A DNA stretch of 64,000 bases. Origin: Allobosea sp. OK403. Lineage in GTDB: Bacteria; Pseudomonadota; Alphaproteobacteria; Rhizobiales; Beijerinckiaceae. Shown piece by piece: positions 14,786 to 23,772 of the stretch. Numbering within the stretch: position 1 is the stretch's first letter; each line of letters begins with the position of its first letter. Made by a program: the position numbers and the translations under genes. The notes under the pieces were generated by a model that did not search any database, was not told where the DNA came from, and was given only the letters and a program-made list of their open reading frames with translations. Location of the stretch: the NCBI RefSeq assembly GCF_900113835.1, contig NZ_FOQV01000015.1, forward strand, positions 54,256 through 118,255, given 5' to 3'.

Positions 14786-15775
14786 ATGACCCTGCACCAT
14801 ATGCTCAGCCGCAAACCCATCTCCTTCCTTGTCGCCACCGCGCTCGCGGTGCTGGGCGGCTGCGTCGCGATGGAAGGCAACTATCCGCTCAAGGGCGACA
14901 GCCGGCCTCATCCGGGCGTCGCCGCCGCGCATCGCTATGCCGTGCAGGGTATCGACATCTCGCGCTGGCAGGGCGACATCGACTGGGCTGCGGTCAAGGG
15001 CGCCGGGACGCGCTTCGTCTATATGAAGGCGACCGAGGGCGGCGACCATGTCGACCCGGCCTTCCAGCGCAACTGGGACGCGGCGCGCCGGGCCGGCGTG
15101 CGGCGCGGCGCCTATCATTTCGTCTATTGGTGCCGCCCGGCCCATGAGCAGGCGATCTGGTTCAAACAGCAGATCCCCAACGATCCCGATGCGCTGCCGC
15201 CGGTGCTCGATGTCGAATGGAACGGCCATTCCAAGACCTGCCCGCAGAAGATCGACCGGGCGCTGGCGCTCGAGAAGATCCAGCTCATGCTGACCGAGCT
15301 GGAGCAGCTCACCGGCAAGAAGCCGGTGATCTACACCGACATCACCTTCCACAAGGACGTGCTGGAAGGCCAGTTCAACGACTATCCCTACTGGATCCGC
15401 TCGACGGCCGCCCTGCCCGAGACGCGCTATGCCAACCGGCCCTGGGCGTTCTGGCAGTTCACCACCACGGGGCGCGTTCCGGGCATCAGGGGCGATGTCG
15501 ACCGCAACGCCTTCTTCGGCAGCGAAGAGCAGTTCATCGGCTGGATCAACGGCGAATTCGATATCGGCACGCGCGCCTGGGCCAAGCGCCGCCAGTCGCC
15601 GGCACAGCCGAGCCCGAGCATCGTCAACGAGCCGCCGGCGCCTGCTCGCTCGCTCCAGCCGTCAGCACCAGAACCGGTCGAGCCCGAGGACGCGCCTGTC
15701 GCGACCGTGCCTGGCGCGATCGAGCCGGTGCCCTCATCGCTTCACATCGGCCGGAGCACCGGCAAGCGCAACTGA
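14786..15775 (+). CDS. GH25 muramidase, predicted lipoprotein
   Basis: Glycoside hydrolase family 25 enzymes cut the MurNAc-GlcNAc bond of peptidoglycan. The 329-residue protein has a signal sequence with lipobox LGGC (Cys26), so it is probably membrane anchored. The TIM-barrel domain starts GIDISRWQGDIDW with Asp57, and the catalytic pair lies in LDVEWNG (Asp142, Glu144). The C-terminus is proline-rich. The start could also be ATG 14801. It is 57% or so similar by eye to the gene at 16634, with identical runs such as DVDRNAFFGSE, so the two are paralogues. Confidence 0.9.
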   Translation: MTLHHMLSRKPISFLVATALAVLGGCVAMEGNYPLKGDSRPHPGVAAAHRYAVQGIDISRWQGDIDWAAVKGAGTRFVYMKATEGGDHVDPAFQRNWDAARRAGVRRGAYHFVYWCRPAHEQAIWFKQQIPNDPDALPPVLDVEWNGHSKTCPQKIDRALALEKIQLMLTELEQLTGKKPVIYTDITFHKDVLEGQFNDYPYWIRSTAALPETRYANRPWAFWQFTTTGRVPGIRGDVDRNAFFGSEEQFIGWINGEFDIGTRAWAKRRQSPAQPSPSIVNEPPAPARSLQPSAPEPVEPEDAPVATVPGAIEPVPSSLHIGRSTGKRN

Positions 15776-15796
15776 CGGGGCGTTTTCGCCGCGCCG

Positions 15797-16534
15797 TCAG
15801 GCTCGGCTGCGACGGCGTCTTTCCCAGGCGCGCCCCAGGCCGAGCAGGACGAAATAGGCGACCGCGACCAGCAGGACGCCTTTCGCCAATCCGTCCGGAC
15901 GCATCTCCTGCCAGACCGTCCACAAGGCCGCCCCCGCCCAGAGGGCCAGGATCGAGAGCGTCAGCCAACGCCAGCGCCGCACCCTGACCGGATGGACGAA
16001 GACGACCGGCGCAAACATCAGCGCCGTCGCGACCAGAACCACCGCAACCGCGAGCCAGGCCGGCGGCGCGAAGGCGACGATGTAGAACAGGACGATGTTC
16101 CACACCGCCGGAAAGCCGCGGAACCACCAATCATCGGTCTTCATGCCGGTATCGGCGAAATAAAGCGCGCTCGTCAGCGCGACGACGACGCCGCAGAGCA
16201 GCCCCCAGGGCTGCGCCATCACATCGGCACGCAGCAGCATCGCGGCGGGCACAAAGACATAGGTAATGAAATCGACGACGAGGTCGAGCTGCGCCCCGTC
16301 ATAGCGCCGGGCCAATTCCTTGACCTTGAGCTTGCGCGCCAGCGGCCCGTCGAGCGCATCGACCAGCAGCGCCGCTGCCAGCCAGCCGAAGGCCTGGGCC
16401 AGATCGCCAGAGATCACCGCCTGCAGCGATAGCAGCCCAAGCGCCGCGCCCAGCGCCGTGAAGACATGGACGCCATAGGCGAGCGTCCTGCGCCACCCCG
16501 TCACCGCCTGCTGCCTGCCTGGCTCCGGCTCCAC
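15797..16534 (-). CDS. pcs: phosphatidylcholine synthase
   Basis: Pcs condenses choline with CDP-diacylglycerol to form phosphatidylcholine in the inner membrane, a pathway typical of Rhizobiales and relatives. The CDP-alcohol motif is DG(62-63), AR(66-67), G80, D84 and D88, with the 12-residue gap between AR and G that marks Pcs. About eight hydrophobic spans are visible. GTG 16534 is chosen because GGGGAGGAG lies six bases upstream; the longer frame to 16588 lacks such a site. It is convergent with the first GH25 gene and divergent from the second. Confidence 0.92.
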   Translation of the reverse strand: MEPEPGRQQAVTGWRRTLAYGVHVFTALGAALGLLSLQAVISGDLAQAFGWLAAALLVDALDGPLARKLKVKELARRYDGAQLDLVVDFITYVFVPAAMLLRADVMAQPWGLLCGVVVALTSALYFADTGMKTDDWWFRGFPAVWNIVLFYIVAFAPPAWLAVAVVLVATALMFAPVVFVHPVRVRRWRWLTLSILALWAGAALWTVWQEMRPDGLAKGVLLVAVAYFVLLGLGRAWERRRRSRA

Positions 16535-16633
16535 CGCCGCTCCTCCCCGGTTAACCAAAGCTGAAACAAGCCATTCGGATGCGAGCAAGTTCTAACCGGG
16601 CCTTAACCACGTCGCTCTCATCTGGAAAGGCTA

Positions 16634-17602
16634 ATGGAGAAGTGGATGCCTGCGCGAGCGACGATTTTCGGACGAACCCTCTTCGGTGTGCTCGCCACGC
16701 TCGGCCTGCTCGCCGGCGAAACCGTGCCCGCCGCGGCGCTCTATCCGAAGAAGGGCGACAGCGATCCGCATCTTGGCGTGCGCGACGCAAGGCGCAAGGC
16801 GATCCAGGGCATCGACATCTCGCGCTGGCAGGGCGAGATCGACTGGGCCAAGGTCAAGGACGCCGACACCCGCTTCGTTTTCATCAAGGCGACCGAGGGC
16901 GGCGACCATCTCGACCCCAGCTTCAAGCGCAACTGGGCGGAGGCCAAGAAGCACGGCATCCCGCGCGGCGCCTATCATTTCGTCTGGTGGTGCCGCTCGG
17001 CCAAGGACCAGGTGCGCTGGTTGAAGAAACACATTCCACGCGATGCCGACGCGCTGCCGCCCGTGCTCGATGTCGAATGGCAGAACGGCTCGCAATGCAC
17101 CCGCAAGATCTCGCGCGACCAGGCCCTCGCCAAGATCCGCGAGATGCTGGTGGCGCTGCAGGCCCATACCGGCAAGAAGCCGATCATCTACACCGACATC
17201 AACTTCCATGAGGACGTGCTCGAAGGCGAGTTCAATGACTACCCCTATTGGCTGCGCTCGACTGCCGCGCCGCTGAAACATCGCTATAACCGCGAGAAAT
17301 GGGAGTTCTGGCAGTTCACCACGACGGGCCAGGTCCCTGGCATCTCTGGCGACGTCGATCGCAACGCCTTCTTCGGCAGCGAACAGGAATTCGCCGCCTG
17401 GCGCACTGGCCGCTTCGACATCGGCGCGCGCAAATGGCATGGCGGCGAACCGAAGGTCGCCGGCTCCAAGCCGCCCGCGCGCCCTGCCGGCGCGAATGCG
17501 CCGAAGGCGGCAGGCGCAGCCCCGCTCAGGCTCGTCCCGCCCGCGCGGGTGCCGCAACGGACGGCCGCGACGCGCGACGCGGGCGCGATCATGCGCGATT
17601 GA
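16634..17602 (+). CDS. GH25 muramidase, second paralogue
   Basis: The 322-residue protein has an N-terminal hydrophobic signal (FGRTLFGVLATLGLLAGE) with cleavage probably after AAA near 35 and no lipobox, so it should be free in the periplasm or secreted. The GH25 domain carries Asp61 in GIDISRW and Asp146/Glu148 in LDVEWQ. The C-terminal tail is Ala/Pro-rich. It and the 14786 gene lie either side of pcs in the same orientation, suggesting local duplication. Confidence 0.9.
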   Translation: MEKWMPARATIFGRTLFGVLATLGLLAGETVPAAALYPKKGDSDPHLGVRDARRKAIQGIDISRWQGEIDWAKVKDADTRFVFIKATEGGDHLDPSFKRNWAEAKKHGIPRGAYHFVWWCRSAKDQVRWLKKHIPRDADALPPVLDVEWQNGSQCTRKISRDQALAKIREMLVALQAHTGKKPIIYTDINFHEDVLEGEFNDYPYWLRSTAAPLKHRYNREKWEFWQFTTTGQVPGISGDVDRNAFFGSEQEFAAWRTGRFDIGARKWHGGEPKVAGSKPPARPAGANAPKAAGAAPLRLVPPARVPQRTAATRDAGAIMRD

Positions 17603-17692
17603 GTGTCTCGCAGCCGCGAGAGGCCGTCATCAGACCGTCAGCGAAATTGAACAGGTTACCCGAACCTTAACAGGGCTCCGGGGAGCAGTACG

Positions 17693-19321
17693 ATGACGAG
17701 TATGACGTTGGACACCGGCACGGGCCACGCTCCCGATGCCGGCAAACCGAAGCTGGACGCTCCCAAGAGCCTCAGTGCCCTCGCCTTCTTCGCCGGGGTC
17801 ATGACCGCCGGCCTCGCCTATATGGCGTTTTCGCTCTACCAGGACATTTCGTCCGCCGGCACGCCGGCCACGACCTGGCTGCCCTTCATCCTGCTCGGCG
17901 TGGCCATGCTGATCGCGCTCGGCTTCGAGTTCGTCAACGGCTTCCACGATACCGCCAATGCGGTCGCGACCGTGATCTACACTCATGCGATGCCGGCCAA
18001 CGTCGCCGTCGTCTGGTCCGGCTTCTTCAACTTCCTCGGCGTGATGATGGCGAGCGGCGCGGTCGCCTTCGGCATCATCTCGCTGCTGCCGGTCGAGCTC
18101 ATCCTCAATGTCGGCTCCGGGGCAGGCTTCGCCATGGTCTTCGCGCTGCTGATCGCGGCGATCATCTGGAATCTCGGCACCTGGGCGCTCGGCCTGCCGG
18201 CTTCGTCCTCGCATACGCTGATTGGCTCGATCATCGGCGTCGGCCTCGCCAACCAGCTCTACAATTCGAGCAGCGGCACCTCGGGCATCGACTGGTCCAA
18301 GGCGATCGAGATTGGCCAGTCGCTGCTGATCTCGCCGCTGTTCGGCTTCATCGCCGCGGCGCTCGTCTTCCTGACGCTGAGGATCCTGGTGAAAAGCCCC
18401 GAGCTTTATGCCGAGCCGAAGGGCAACAAGCCGCCGCCGCTCTGGATCCGCGCTATTCTGATCGCGACTTGCACCGGTGTGTCCTTTGCCCATGGCTCGA
18501 ATGACGGCCAGAAGGGCATGGGCCTGATCATGCTGATCCTGATCGGCTGCGCGCCGACAGCCTATGCGCTGAACCGCGCCATTCCCGCCGGCGATGTCGA
18601 CACCTTCCGCAAGACCGCCATCGCTGCCAGCGCCGTGATCGACCAGAAGGCGCTGGGCTACGCCATCATTGGCGATCCGCGCCAGAACGTGACGCGCTAT
18701 GTCTCCGATCGAACGATCGACGACTCGACCTTCCCGGCGCTGTCGGCGCTGAACAAGGAGATCGTCAAGCAGATCGAGACCTACGGCCACCCCTCCAAAT
18801 ATCCGGCCGCGGTTGTCGGCAACGCCCGCAACGACATGTATCTCGCTTCCGAAGCGATGAAGCACATCTTCAAGGCCGACAAGAAGGAAGAGAAGATCTT
18901 CACGGCCGAGGACCTCAAGGTCATGACCGCCTACAAGGCGTCGCTCGACGACGCGACCCGGTTCATCCCGTTCTGGGTCAAGGTCGTGGTGGCGCTGGCT
19001 CTCGGGCTCGGCACCATGGTCGGCTGGAAGCGCATCGTCGTCACCGTCGGCGAGAAGATCGGCAAGTCGCACCTGACCTATGCCCAGGGAGCGTCAGCCG
19101 AACTCGTCGCCGCCGCCACGATTGCGGCCGCCGACGTCTACGGCCTGCCGGTCTCGACCACGCACATCCTGTCCTCGGGCGTCGCCGGCACGATGGCGGC
19201 CAATAAGTCGGGCCTGCAGATGTCGACCGTGCGCAACATGCTGATGGCCTGGGTGCTGACCCTGCCCTGCGCCATCCTGATCTCCGGCACGCTGTTTGTG
19301 GTGTTGCGTCAGGTGTTCTGA
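17693..19321 (+). CDS. PiT-family inorganic phosphate transporter
   Basis: This 542-residue membrane protein contains both PHO4 repeats. The first signature is GFHDTANAVAT near 85-95 and the second is FAHGSNDGQKGMG. LPASSSHTLIGSIIG and LPVSTTHILSSG are also diagnostic. Members carry metal-phosphate or phosphate with H+ or Na+ at low affinity. A soluble insertion of about 140 residues (roughly 300-425) separates the halves, as in many Pit proteins. A GC-rich hairpin follows at 19336. Confidence 0.93.
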   Translation: MTSMTLDTGTGHAPDAGKPKLDAPKSLSALAFFAGVMTAGLAYMAFSLYQDISSAGTPATTWLPFILLGVAMLIALGFEFVNGFHDTANAVATVIYTHAMPANVAVVWSGFFNFLGVMMASGAVAFGIISLLPVELILNVGSGAGFAMVFALLIAAIIWNLGTWALGLPASSSHTLIGSIIGVGLANQLYNSSSGTSGIDWSKAIEIGQSLLISPLFGFIAAALVFLTLRILVKSPELYAEPKGNKPPPLWIRAILIATCTGVSFAHGSNDGQKGMGLIMLILIGCAPTAYALNRAIPAGDVDTFRKTAIAASAVIDQKALGYAIIGDPRQNVTRYVSDRTIDDSTFPALSALNKEIVKQIETYGHPSKYPAAVVGNARNDMYLASEAMKHIFKADKKEEKIFTAEDLKVMTAYKASLDDATRFIPFWVKVVVALALGLGTMVGWKRIVVTVGEKIGKSHLTYAQGASAELVAAATIAAADVYGLPVSTTHILSSGVAGTMAANKSGLQMSTVRNMLMAWVLTLPCAILISGTLFVVLRQVF

Positions 19322-19335
19322 GACCAAGCGTAAGG

Positions 19336-19367
19336 CCGGCGCCGAGGCTTTGCCGCCTCGGCGCCGG
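19336..19367 (+). terminator. GC-rich hairpin after the phosphate transporter
   Basis: CCGGCGCCGAGG (19336-19347) pairs with CCTCGGCGCCGG (19356-19367). The following bases are only weakly T-rich, so termination may be partial. Confidence 0.6.
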
Positions 19368-19378
19368 TTGGCATTCCT

Positions 19379-19478
19379 AGAGCAGTTGAACGATCTGAGC
19401 GGATCATTCAACTGCTCTAAAGCGTTGTTTTAAAGCGCTTTCTTCACGCGAACCGGCGTCCACTTTCGCTCGAAACGC
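19379..19478. repeat. two adjacent intergenic palindromes
   Basis: AGAGCAGTTGAA (19379-19390) pairs with 19407-19418, with GATC in both inner arms. Next to it, 19435-19478 is a minus-strand copy of the GCGTTTTC...GAAAACGC repeat that also occurs at 28395, 31746 and 34374. Confidence 0.8.
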
Positions 19479-19508
19479 TATCGCTCTCCAGAATGGGGCA
19501 AGCCCTGC

Positions 19509-20522
19509 ATGAACATCGCATTGCCCGCCCATGCCGATCTCCAATCCAGCTCCGGCATCGTCTGGGCCTATCGCTTCGACGAGGCGGGAAAGCCTGACCT
19601 GATCCCGCGAGACGAACTTCCCGGCCTCGCCCCGCCGGCCACCGGCTTCATCTGGATCCATCTCGATCTCGTCCACACCCGCATAGCGGCCTGGCTCGCC
19701 GAGCAATCCGCCTTGCCACTGCCGGCGCAGATGATGTTCCTATCGCATGACGACCATCAGCGCCTCGACCATTCGCCCGAGCTCGCCTGGGGTATCTCGC
19801 ATGATCTGATCCGCGACATCGCCGACAAATCCGAGAGCGTCGGGGCGCTGCACTGGATCATCGGTGAGCGCTTCCTGCTGACCGGGAGGCGCGGCGCCCT
19901 GCAGTCGATCCGCATGACGATCGAGGCCCTGGACCAGGGTGAGACCATCGTCTCGCCCGTCTCGCTGTTCGAGCACATCATCGAATACATCATCGACGAC
20001 GTGACCGACGCCGTCATCCGCCTCACCGACGAGATCGACAGCGTCGAGGACCATGTCCTGAGCGACCGCCTCCGCGACGGCCCGCAGCGCGTCGGCGCGG
20101 TGCGGCGCACCTCCGTTCGATTGCACCGGCAGCTCAACGGCCTGCATCTGCTGTTCCGGCGCTTCGCCGAGACCGGCTCGGGCCGGGCCGCGCCGGACGC
20201 CGTGAAGGCCTGCGCCGGGCGCCTGCTGCAGCGCGTCGACACCTTGCACCATGACGTCCATTCCGTGCAGGAGCGCGCCCGCCTGCTGCAGGACGAGATC
20301 GCCGCCCGCTCGGCGAACCGCACGAATGAGCAGCTCTATGTGCTCTCGATCCTGACCGCCGTCTTCCTGCCCGCGACCTTCATCACCGGGCTCTTCGGCG
20401 TGAACGCCAAGGGCCTGCCCTGGGCCGAGGACAGCTGGGGCTTCACCTATGTCACGCTGATGTGCCTGGCAGCGGCCTGGGCCGTCATGCTGTTCCTGAA
20501 GCGCCGGGGCATGATCGGCTGA
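19509..20522 (+). CDS. CorA-superfamily transporter, ZntB-like
   Basis: The 337-residue protein has a large cytosolic N-terminal domain and two C-terminal spans (about 280-300 and 310-332). The signature after the first span is FGVN, not the GMN of Mg2+ CorA; G-V/I-N variants are usual in ZntB zinc transporters. SILTAVFLPATFITGLFGVN fits the pore helix end. Zn2+ specificity is inferred from the motif. Confidence 0.85.
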   Translation: MNIALPAHADLQSSSGIVWAYRFDEAGKPDLIPRDELPGLAPPATGFIWIHLDLVHTRIAAWLAEQSALPLPAQMMFLSHDDHQRLDHSPELAWGISHDLIRDIADKSESVGALHWIIGERFLLTGRRGALQSIRMTIEALDQGETIVSPVSLFEHIIEYIIDDVTDAVIRLTDEIDSVEDHVLSDRLRDGPQRVGAVRRTSVRLHRQLNGLHLLFRRFAETGSGRAAPDAVKACAGRLLQRVDTLHHDVHSVQERARLLQDEIAARSANRTNEQLYVLSILTAVFLPATFITGLFGVNAKGLPWAEDSWGFTYVTLMCLAAAWAVMLFLKRRGMIG

Positions 20523-20555
20523 GGTCGTTCAGAGCTGTTTTCGATCTGACTGAAC

Positions 20556-20644
20556 CGTCATTGCGAGCGCAGCGAAGCAATCCAGGAACGGCAGAGCTCT
20601 ACGTCCTCCTGGATTGCTTCGTCGCTTCGCTTCTCGCAATGACG
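20556..20644. repeat. intergenic palindrome, CGTCATTGCGAG family
   Basis: CGTCATTGCGAG (20556-20567) has its complement at 20633-20644, and the inner parts (GCAATCCAGG and CCTGGATTGC) also pair. This kind of repeat is widespread in Rhizobiales genomes. Confidence 0.8.
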
Positions 20645-20675
20645 GGTCCGCGTTTCACTCAGATCGAAAGCCGCC

Positions 20676-21428
20676 CTAGCGCCCGCCCGCCACGCGCAGG
20701 ATGACGCCTGTCGTATAGGCCGAGGCCTCCGAGAGCAGGAACAGGATCGATTCGGCGATCTCCTGGGGCGTCGCGACGCGCTTGAGCGGGATCGTCGGCG
20801 CGATGCGCGCGACGCGGCCGGGCTCGCCGGAGGACATCGCGTGGATATCCGTCTCCGTCATGCCCGGCGCGACCGCGTTGACCCGGATGCCGGCCGGAGC
20901 CAGCTCCTTGGCGAGCCCGATGGTGAGGGAGTCGATCGCGCCCTTGGAGGCGGCGTACCAGACGAATTCGCCGGGCGAGCCGAGCGTGACCGCCGCCGAG
21001 GAGATGTTGACGATCGCCCTTCCCTTCGCCTCGGCATTGGCACCGAGCGCGCGCGCCGCCTCGCGCGCGACCAGGATCGCACCGGTGACGTTGATGTCGA
21101 TGCAGGAGCGGATCACGGCGGTGTCGGCCTCGGCAAGCGAGCTCGCCTTGCCGGTGATGCCGGCATTGTTGACGACATGGCTGAGCGGCCCCAGCGCCGC
21201 CTTCGCCTCGGCGAAGACGCGGATGATGTCGGTCGCGCTCGCCATGTCGCCCTGGAGCGCCACGGCCCTGGCCCCGGCCGCCTCGCAGGCCGCGACGACC
21301 TCGGCGGCAGCATCGGCGTTGCTCTGATAGTTCACCGCGACATCATAGCCGCGCTCGGCCGCCATGATCGCGGTCGCGGCGCCGATGCCACGGCTGCCGC
21401 CGGTGACGAGAAGGACGGGGCGGGTCAT
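20676..21428 (-). CDS. SDR-family oxidoreductase
   Basis: The 250-residue protein is a classical short-chain dehydrogenase. It has TGGSRGIG for NAD(P) binding (about 10-17), NNAG, a catalytic Ser in NISSAA and the YAASK catalytic pair, with VAPGMTETD after the active site. It ends GVILRVAGGR. It may reduce a 3-ketoacyl or sugar-like substrate, but the neighbours give no clue to the substrate. Confidence 0.88.
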   Translation of the reverse strand: MTRPVLLVTGGSRGIGAATAIMAAERGYDVAVNYQSNADAAAEVVAACEAAGARAVALQGDMASATDIIRVFAEAKAALGPLSHVVNNAGITGKASSLAEADTAVIRSCIDINVTGAILVAREAARALGANAEAKGRAIVNISSAAVTLGSPGEFVWYAASKGAIDSLTIGLAKELAPAGIRVNAVAPGMTETDIHAMSSGEPGRVARIAPTIPLKRVATPQEIAESILFLLSEASAYTTGVILRVAGGR

Positions 21429-21460
21429 GGGAGGCTCCCTTTCAATGAAACAGCCTCAGC

Positions 21461-21563
21461 CCTCATCCTGAGGAGCGAGCCAGAGGCTCGCGTCTCGAAG
21501 GATGCTTCAGAGCGCACTGGAACACCCTTCGAGACTAAGCCTACGGCGCTCCTCAGGATGAGG
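21461..21563. repeat. intergenic palindrome, CCTCATCCTGAGGAGC family
   Basis: CCTCATCCTGAGGAGCG (21461-21477) pairs with 21547-21563. A second inner pairing is CTTCGAGAC-like. It lies between the SDR gene and the rpsI terminator. Confidence 0.8.
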
Positions 21564-21588
21564 GCTGCGGGAGGGCAATAGAAACGAA

Positions 21589-21614
21589 AAGGGCGGCTCT
21601 TGCGAGCCGCCCTT
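21589..21614 (-). terminator. rplM-rpsI operon terminator
   Basis: AAGGGCGGCTC (21589-21599) pairs with GAGCCGCCCTT across a 4-nt loop. On the minus strand it ends in a T run, 27 bp after the rpsI stop. Confidence 0.9.
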
Positions 21615-21640
21615 CCACATACCGGACCGTCGTAGAACGA

Positions 21641-22120
21641 TCAGCGCTTCGAGAACTGGAAGCTGCGGCGGGCCTTGGCCTTACCGAACTTCTTACGCTC
21701 GACGACACGCGAATCGCGGGTCAGGAAGCCTTCCTTCTTGAGCGGGCCGCGAAGCTCGGGCTCATAGAAGGTCAGGGCCTTGGAGATGCCGTGGCGCACC
21801 GCGCCGGCCTGGCCGGAGAGGCCGCCGCCCTTGACCGTGACGACGACGTCGTACTGGGTCAGGCGATCGACATGCTGCAGCGGCTGCTGCAGGACCATGC
21901 GCAGCACCGGGCGGGCGAAGTAGACCTCCTGGTCACGCGTGTTGACCGTGATCTTGCCCGAGCCGGGCTTGATCCAGACGCGGGCAATGGCGTTCTTGCG
22001 CTTGCCGGTGGCATAGGCGCGGCCCTGGGCGTCGATCTTCTTGACGTGGACGGGAGCGTCGGGCTGGGTCGACTTCGCGACCTGGCCGAGCTGCTCGAGA
22101 GACTGAAGAACCTCGGCCAT
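21641..22120 (-). CDS. rpsI: ribosomal protein S9
   Basis: S9 is a small-subunit head protein whose C-terminal SKR tail reaches tRNA in the P site. The 159-residue sequence has TGKRKNAIARVWIKPGSG in the core and ends FGKAKARRSFQFSKR. The first 30 or so residues form the extra N-terminus usual in alphaproteobacteria. It is two bases downstream of rplM in the standard two-gene operon. Confidence 0.98.
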   Translation of the reverse strand: MAEVLQSLEQLGQVAKSTQPDAPVHVKKIDAQGRAYATGKRKNAIARVWIKPGSGKITVNTRDQEVYFARPVLRMVLQQPLQHVDRLTQYDVVVTVKGGGLSGQAGAVRHGISKALTFYEPELRGPLKKEGFLTRDSRVVERKKFGKAKARRSFQFSKR

Positions 22121-22122
22121 GA

Positions 22123-22584
22123 TCAGACCCTCGCATTCTTGCGGTTGAGCGCAGCGACGTCGAGCGTCTCCGGCGACTGGGCGGCGTGCGGATGCTCAGC
22201 GCCCTTGTAGACGCGCAGGTTGCCGAGGATCTGGCGGAAGAGCGGGCCGCGCGGGAGCATGCGCTCCACGGCCTTCTCGACGATGCGCTCAGGGAAGCGG
22301 CCCTCAAGAATGAACTTGGCCGAACGCTCCTTGATGCCGCCGGCAAAGCCGGTGTGGTGGTAATAGACCTTCTGGTCGAGCTTGCGCCCGGTCAGAACCA
22401 CCTTATCGGCGTTGACGATCACGATATTGTCGCCGCAGTCGACATGCGGGGTGTAATTGGCCTTGTGCTTGCCGCGCAGGCGCATCGCCACGATGGTGGC
22501 GAGACGGCCGACGACCAGCCCGGAGGCATCGATCACAACCCACTTTTTTTCGACGTCGGCGGGCTTCAGCGACATGGTCTTCAT
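22123..22584 (-). CDS. rplM: ribosomal protein L13
   Basis: L13 is an early-assembling 50S protein. The 154-residue product begins MKTMSLKPADVEKKW and contains DASGLVVGRLAT, GDNIVIVNADKV and MLPRGPLFRQIL, all conserved. ATG 22584 follows AAGGGG and gives the expected length; the longer frame to 22620 does not. It leads the rplM-rpsI operon, and a hairpin sits in its leader. Confidence 0.97.
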   Translation of the reverse strand: MKTMSLKPADVEKKWVVIDASGLVVGRLATIVAMRLRGKHKANYTPHVDCGDNIVIVNADKVVLTGRKLDQKVYYHHTGFAGGIKERSAKFILEGRFPERIVEKAVERMLPRGPLFRQILGNLRVYKGAEHPHAAQSPETLDVAALNRKNARV

Positions 22585-22620
22585 CGCAGCACCCCTTCGG
22601 TTAGCTTGAAAAAAGGACAA

Positions 22621-22640
22621 GCCGCCGGGAACCCGGCGGC
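22621..22640 (-). promoter_or_regulatory. hairpin upstream of rplM, possible attenuator
   Basis: GCCGCCGGG (22621-22629) pairs with CCCGGCGGC (22632-22640). Reading towards rplM, the stem is followed by TTGTCCTTTTTT, so it resembles a terminator placed 37 bases before the rplM start. In enteric bacteria the rplM leader is the target of L13 feedback. Confidence 0.5.
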
Positions 22641-22825
22641 GATGTGAGGCGGTGGTTAAGGGGCCGCGGTGGCTATGTCAAGCCAATCCGTCGACGCGAA
22701 CGGGCAAGAAAACCCATATTTTCAAACGACATGCGAGAAAAGGTATCCTGATACCGCATAGGATGGCAATGGATCCCTGTTGCATCGCGCCGAGCTTTCG
22801 CAATCATGCGGCAGGAGGAACATCC

Positions 22826-23614
22826 ATGAACAAGAAACCGCTTGCCCGCGCCCTGCTGACCTTAAGCCTCGCTGCCTCGCCCTTCGCTCTCCCCTCGCCG
22901 GCCGCGGCGGAGGTCCACGTCATCAGCTCCGGCGGCTTCACCGCGGCCTATAAGGAACTCGTCTCCGGCTGCGAGGTGAAGATCGGCCAGAAGGTCGTCA
23001 GCGCCTACGGCGCCTCGATGGGGGCTGCGCCCGATGCCATTCCCAACCGGCTGGCGCGCGGCGAACCTGCCGATATCGTCATTCTGGCCAGCGACGCCTT
23101 CGACAAGCTGGTCAAGGACGGCAAGGGCATTCCCGGCAGCCGGGTCGATCTGGTGCGCTCGGCGATCGGCCTCTCGGTCAAGGCCGGCGCGCCCAAACCC
23201 GACATCTCGACGGTGGAGGCGCTGAAGAAGACGCTGCTGGAGGCGAAGTCGATCGCCTATTCCGCCAGCGCCAGCGGAACTTATCTCTCCGAGGAGCTGT
23301 TCCCCAAGCTCGACCCCACAGGCCAGGTCATGGCCAAGTCGAAGAAGATCTTCAGCGAACGCGTCGGCACGGTGGTGGTGCGCGGCGAGGCCGAACTCGG
23401 CTTCCAGCAGGTCAGCGAGCTGGTCACGATCGACGGGCTGGATTTCGTCGGCACACTGCCCGAGGAGGTCCAGCGCGTGACGATCTTCTCGGCGGGGCTC
23501 GCGGCCGGATCGAAGGAGCCGGAAGCGGCAAAGCAGCTGATCGCCTGCCTGGGTTCGCCGGAGGCCGCGCCGGTGATCAAGAAGACCGGGCTGGAGCCGC
23601 TGCCGCAGAAGTAG
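22826..23614 (+). CDS. periplasmic substrate-binding protein, ModA-like
   Basis: The 262-residue protein has a clear signal peptide (ALLTLSLAASPFALPSPAAA) and a class II binding-protein fold. VISSGGFTAAYKEL at the mature N-terminus, GEPADIVILAS and AELGFQQVSEL resemble molybdate-type ModA. AGGAGGAA precedes the ATG. No permease or ATPase gene adjoins it, so the ligand is uncertain; orphan ModA-like proteins of this group may bind organic acids. Confidence 0.82.
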   Translation: MNKKPLARALLTLSLAASPFALPSPAAAEVHVISSGGFTAAYKELVSGCEVKIGQKVVSAYGASMGAAPDAIPNRLARGEPADIVILASDAFDKLVKDGKGIPGSRVDLVRSAIGLSVKAGAPKPDISTVEALKKTLLEAKSIAYSASASGTYLSEELFPKLDPTGQVMAKSKKIFSERVGTVVVRGEAELGFQQVSELVTIDGLDFVGTLPEEVQRVTIFSAGLAAGSKEPEAAKQLIACLGSPEAAPVIKKTGLEPLPQK

Positions 23615-23621
23615 CTCATCT

Positions 23622-23752
23622 GTCATTCCGGGGCGGCGCGCAGCGCCGAACCCGGAACCCATGACTGGGCGATATCTTCGCCAACCCTGGTCGACAACGC
23701 TCACCCGGTCGTGGGTTCCGGGTTCTTCGCTCGCGCGAAGCCCCGGAATGAC
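23622..23752. repeat. intergenic palindrome, GTCATTCCGGGGC family
   Basis: GTCATTCCGGGGC (23622-23634) pairs with 23740-23752, and CCCGGAACCCA pairs with TGGGTTCCGGG inside it. It fills the gap between two convergent genes. Confidence 0.8.
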
Positions 23753-23772
23753 CGGTGGTGCCGTTCGCCCCG

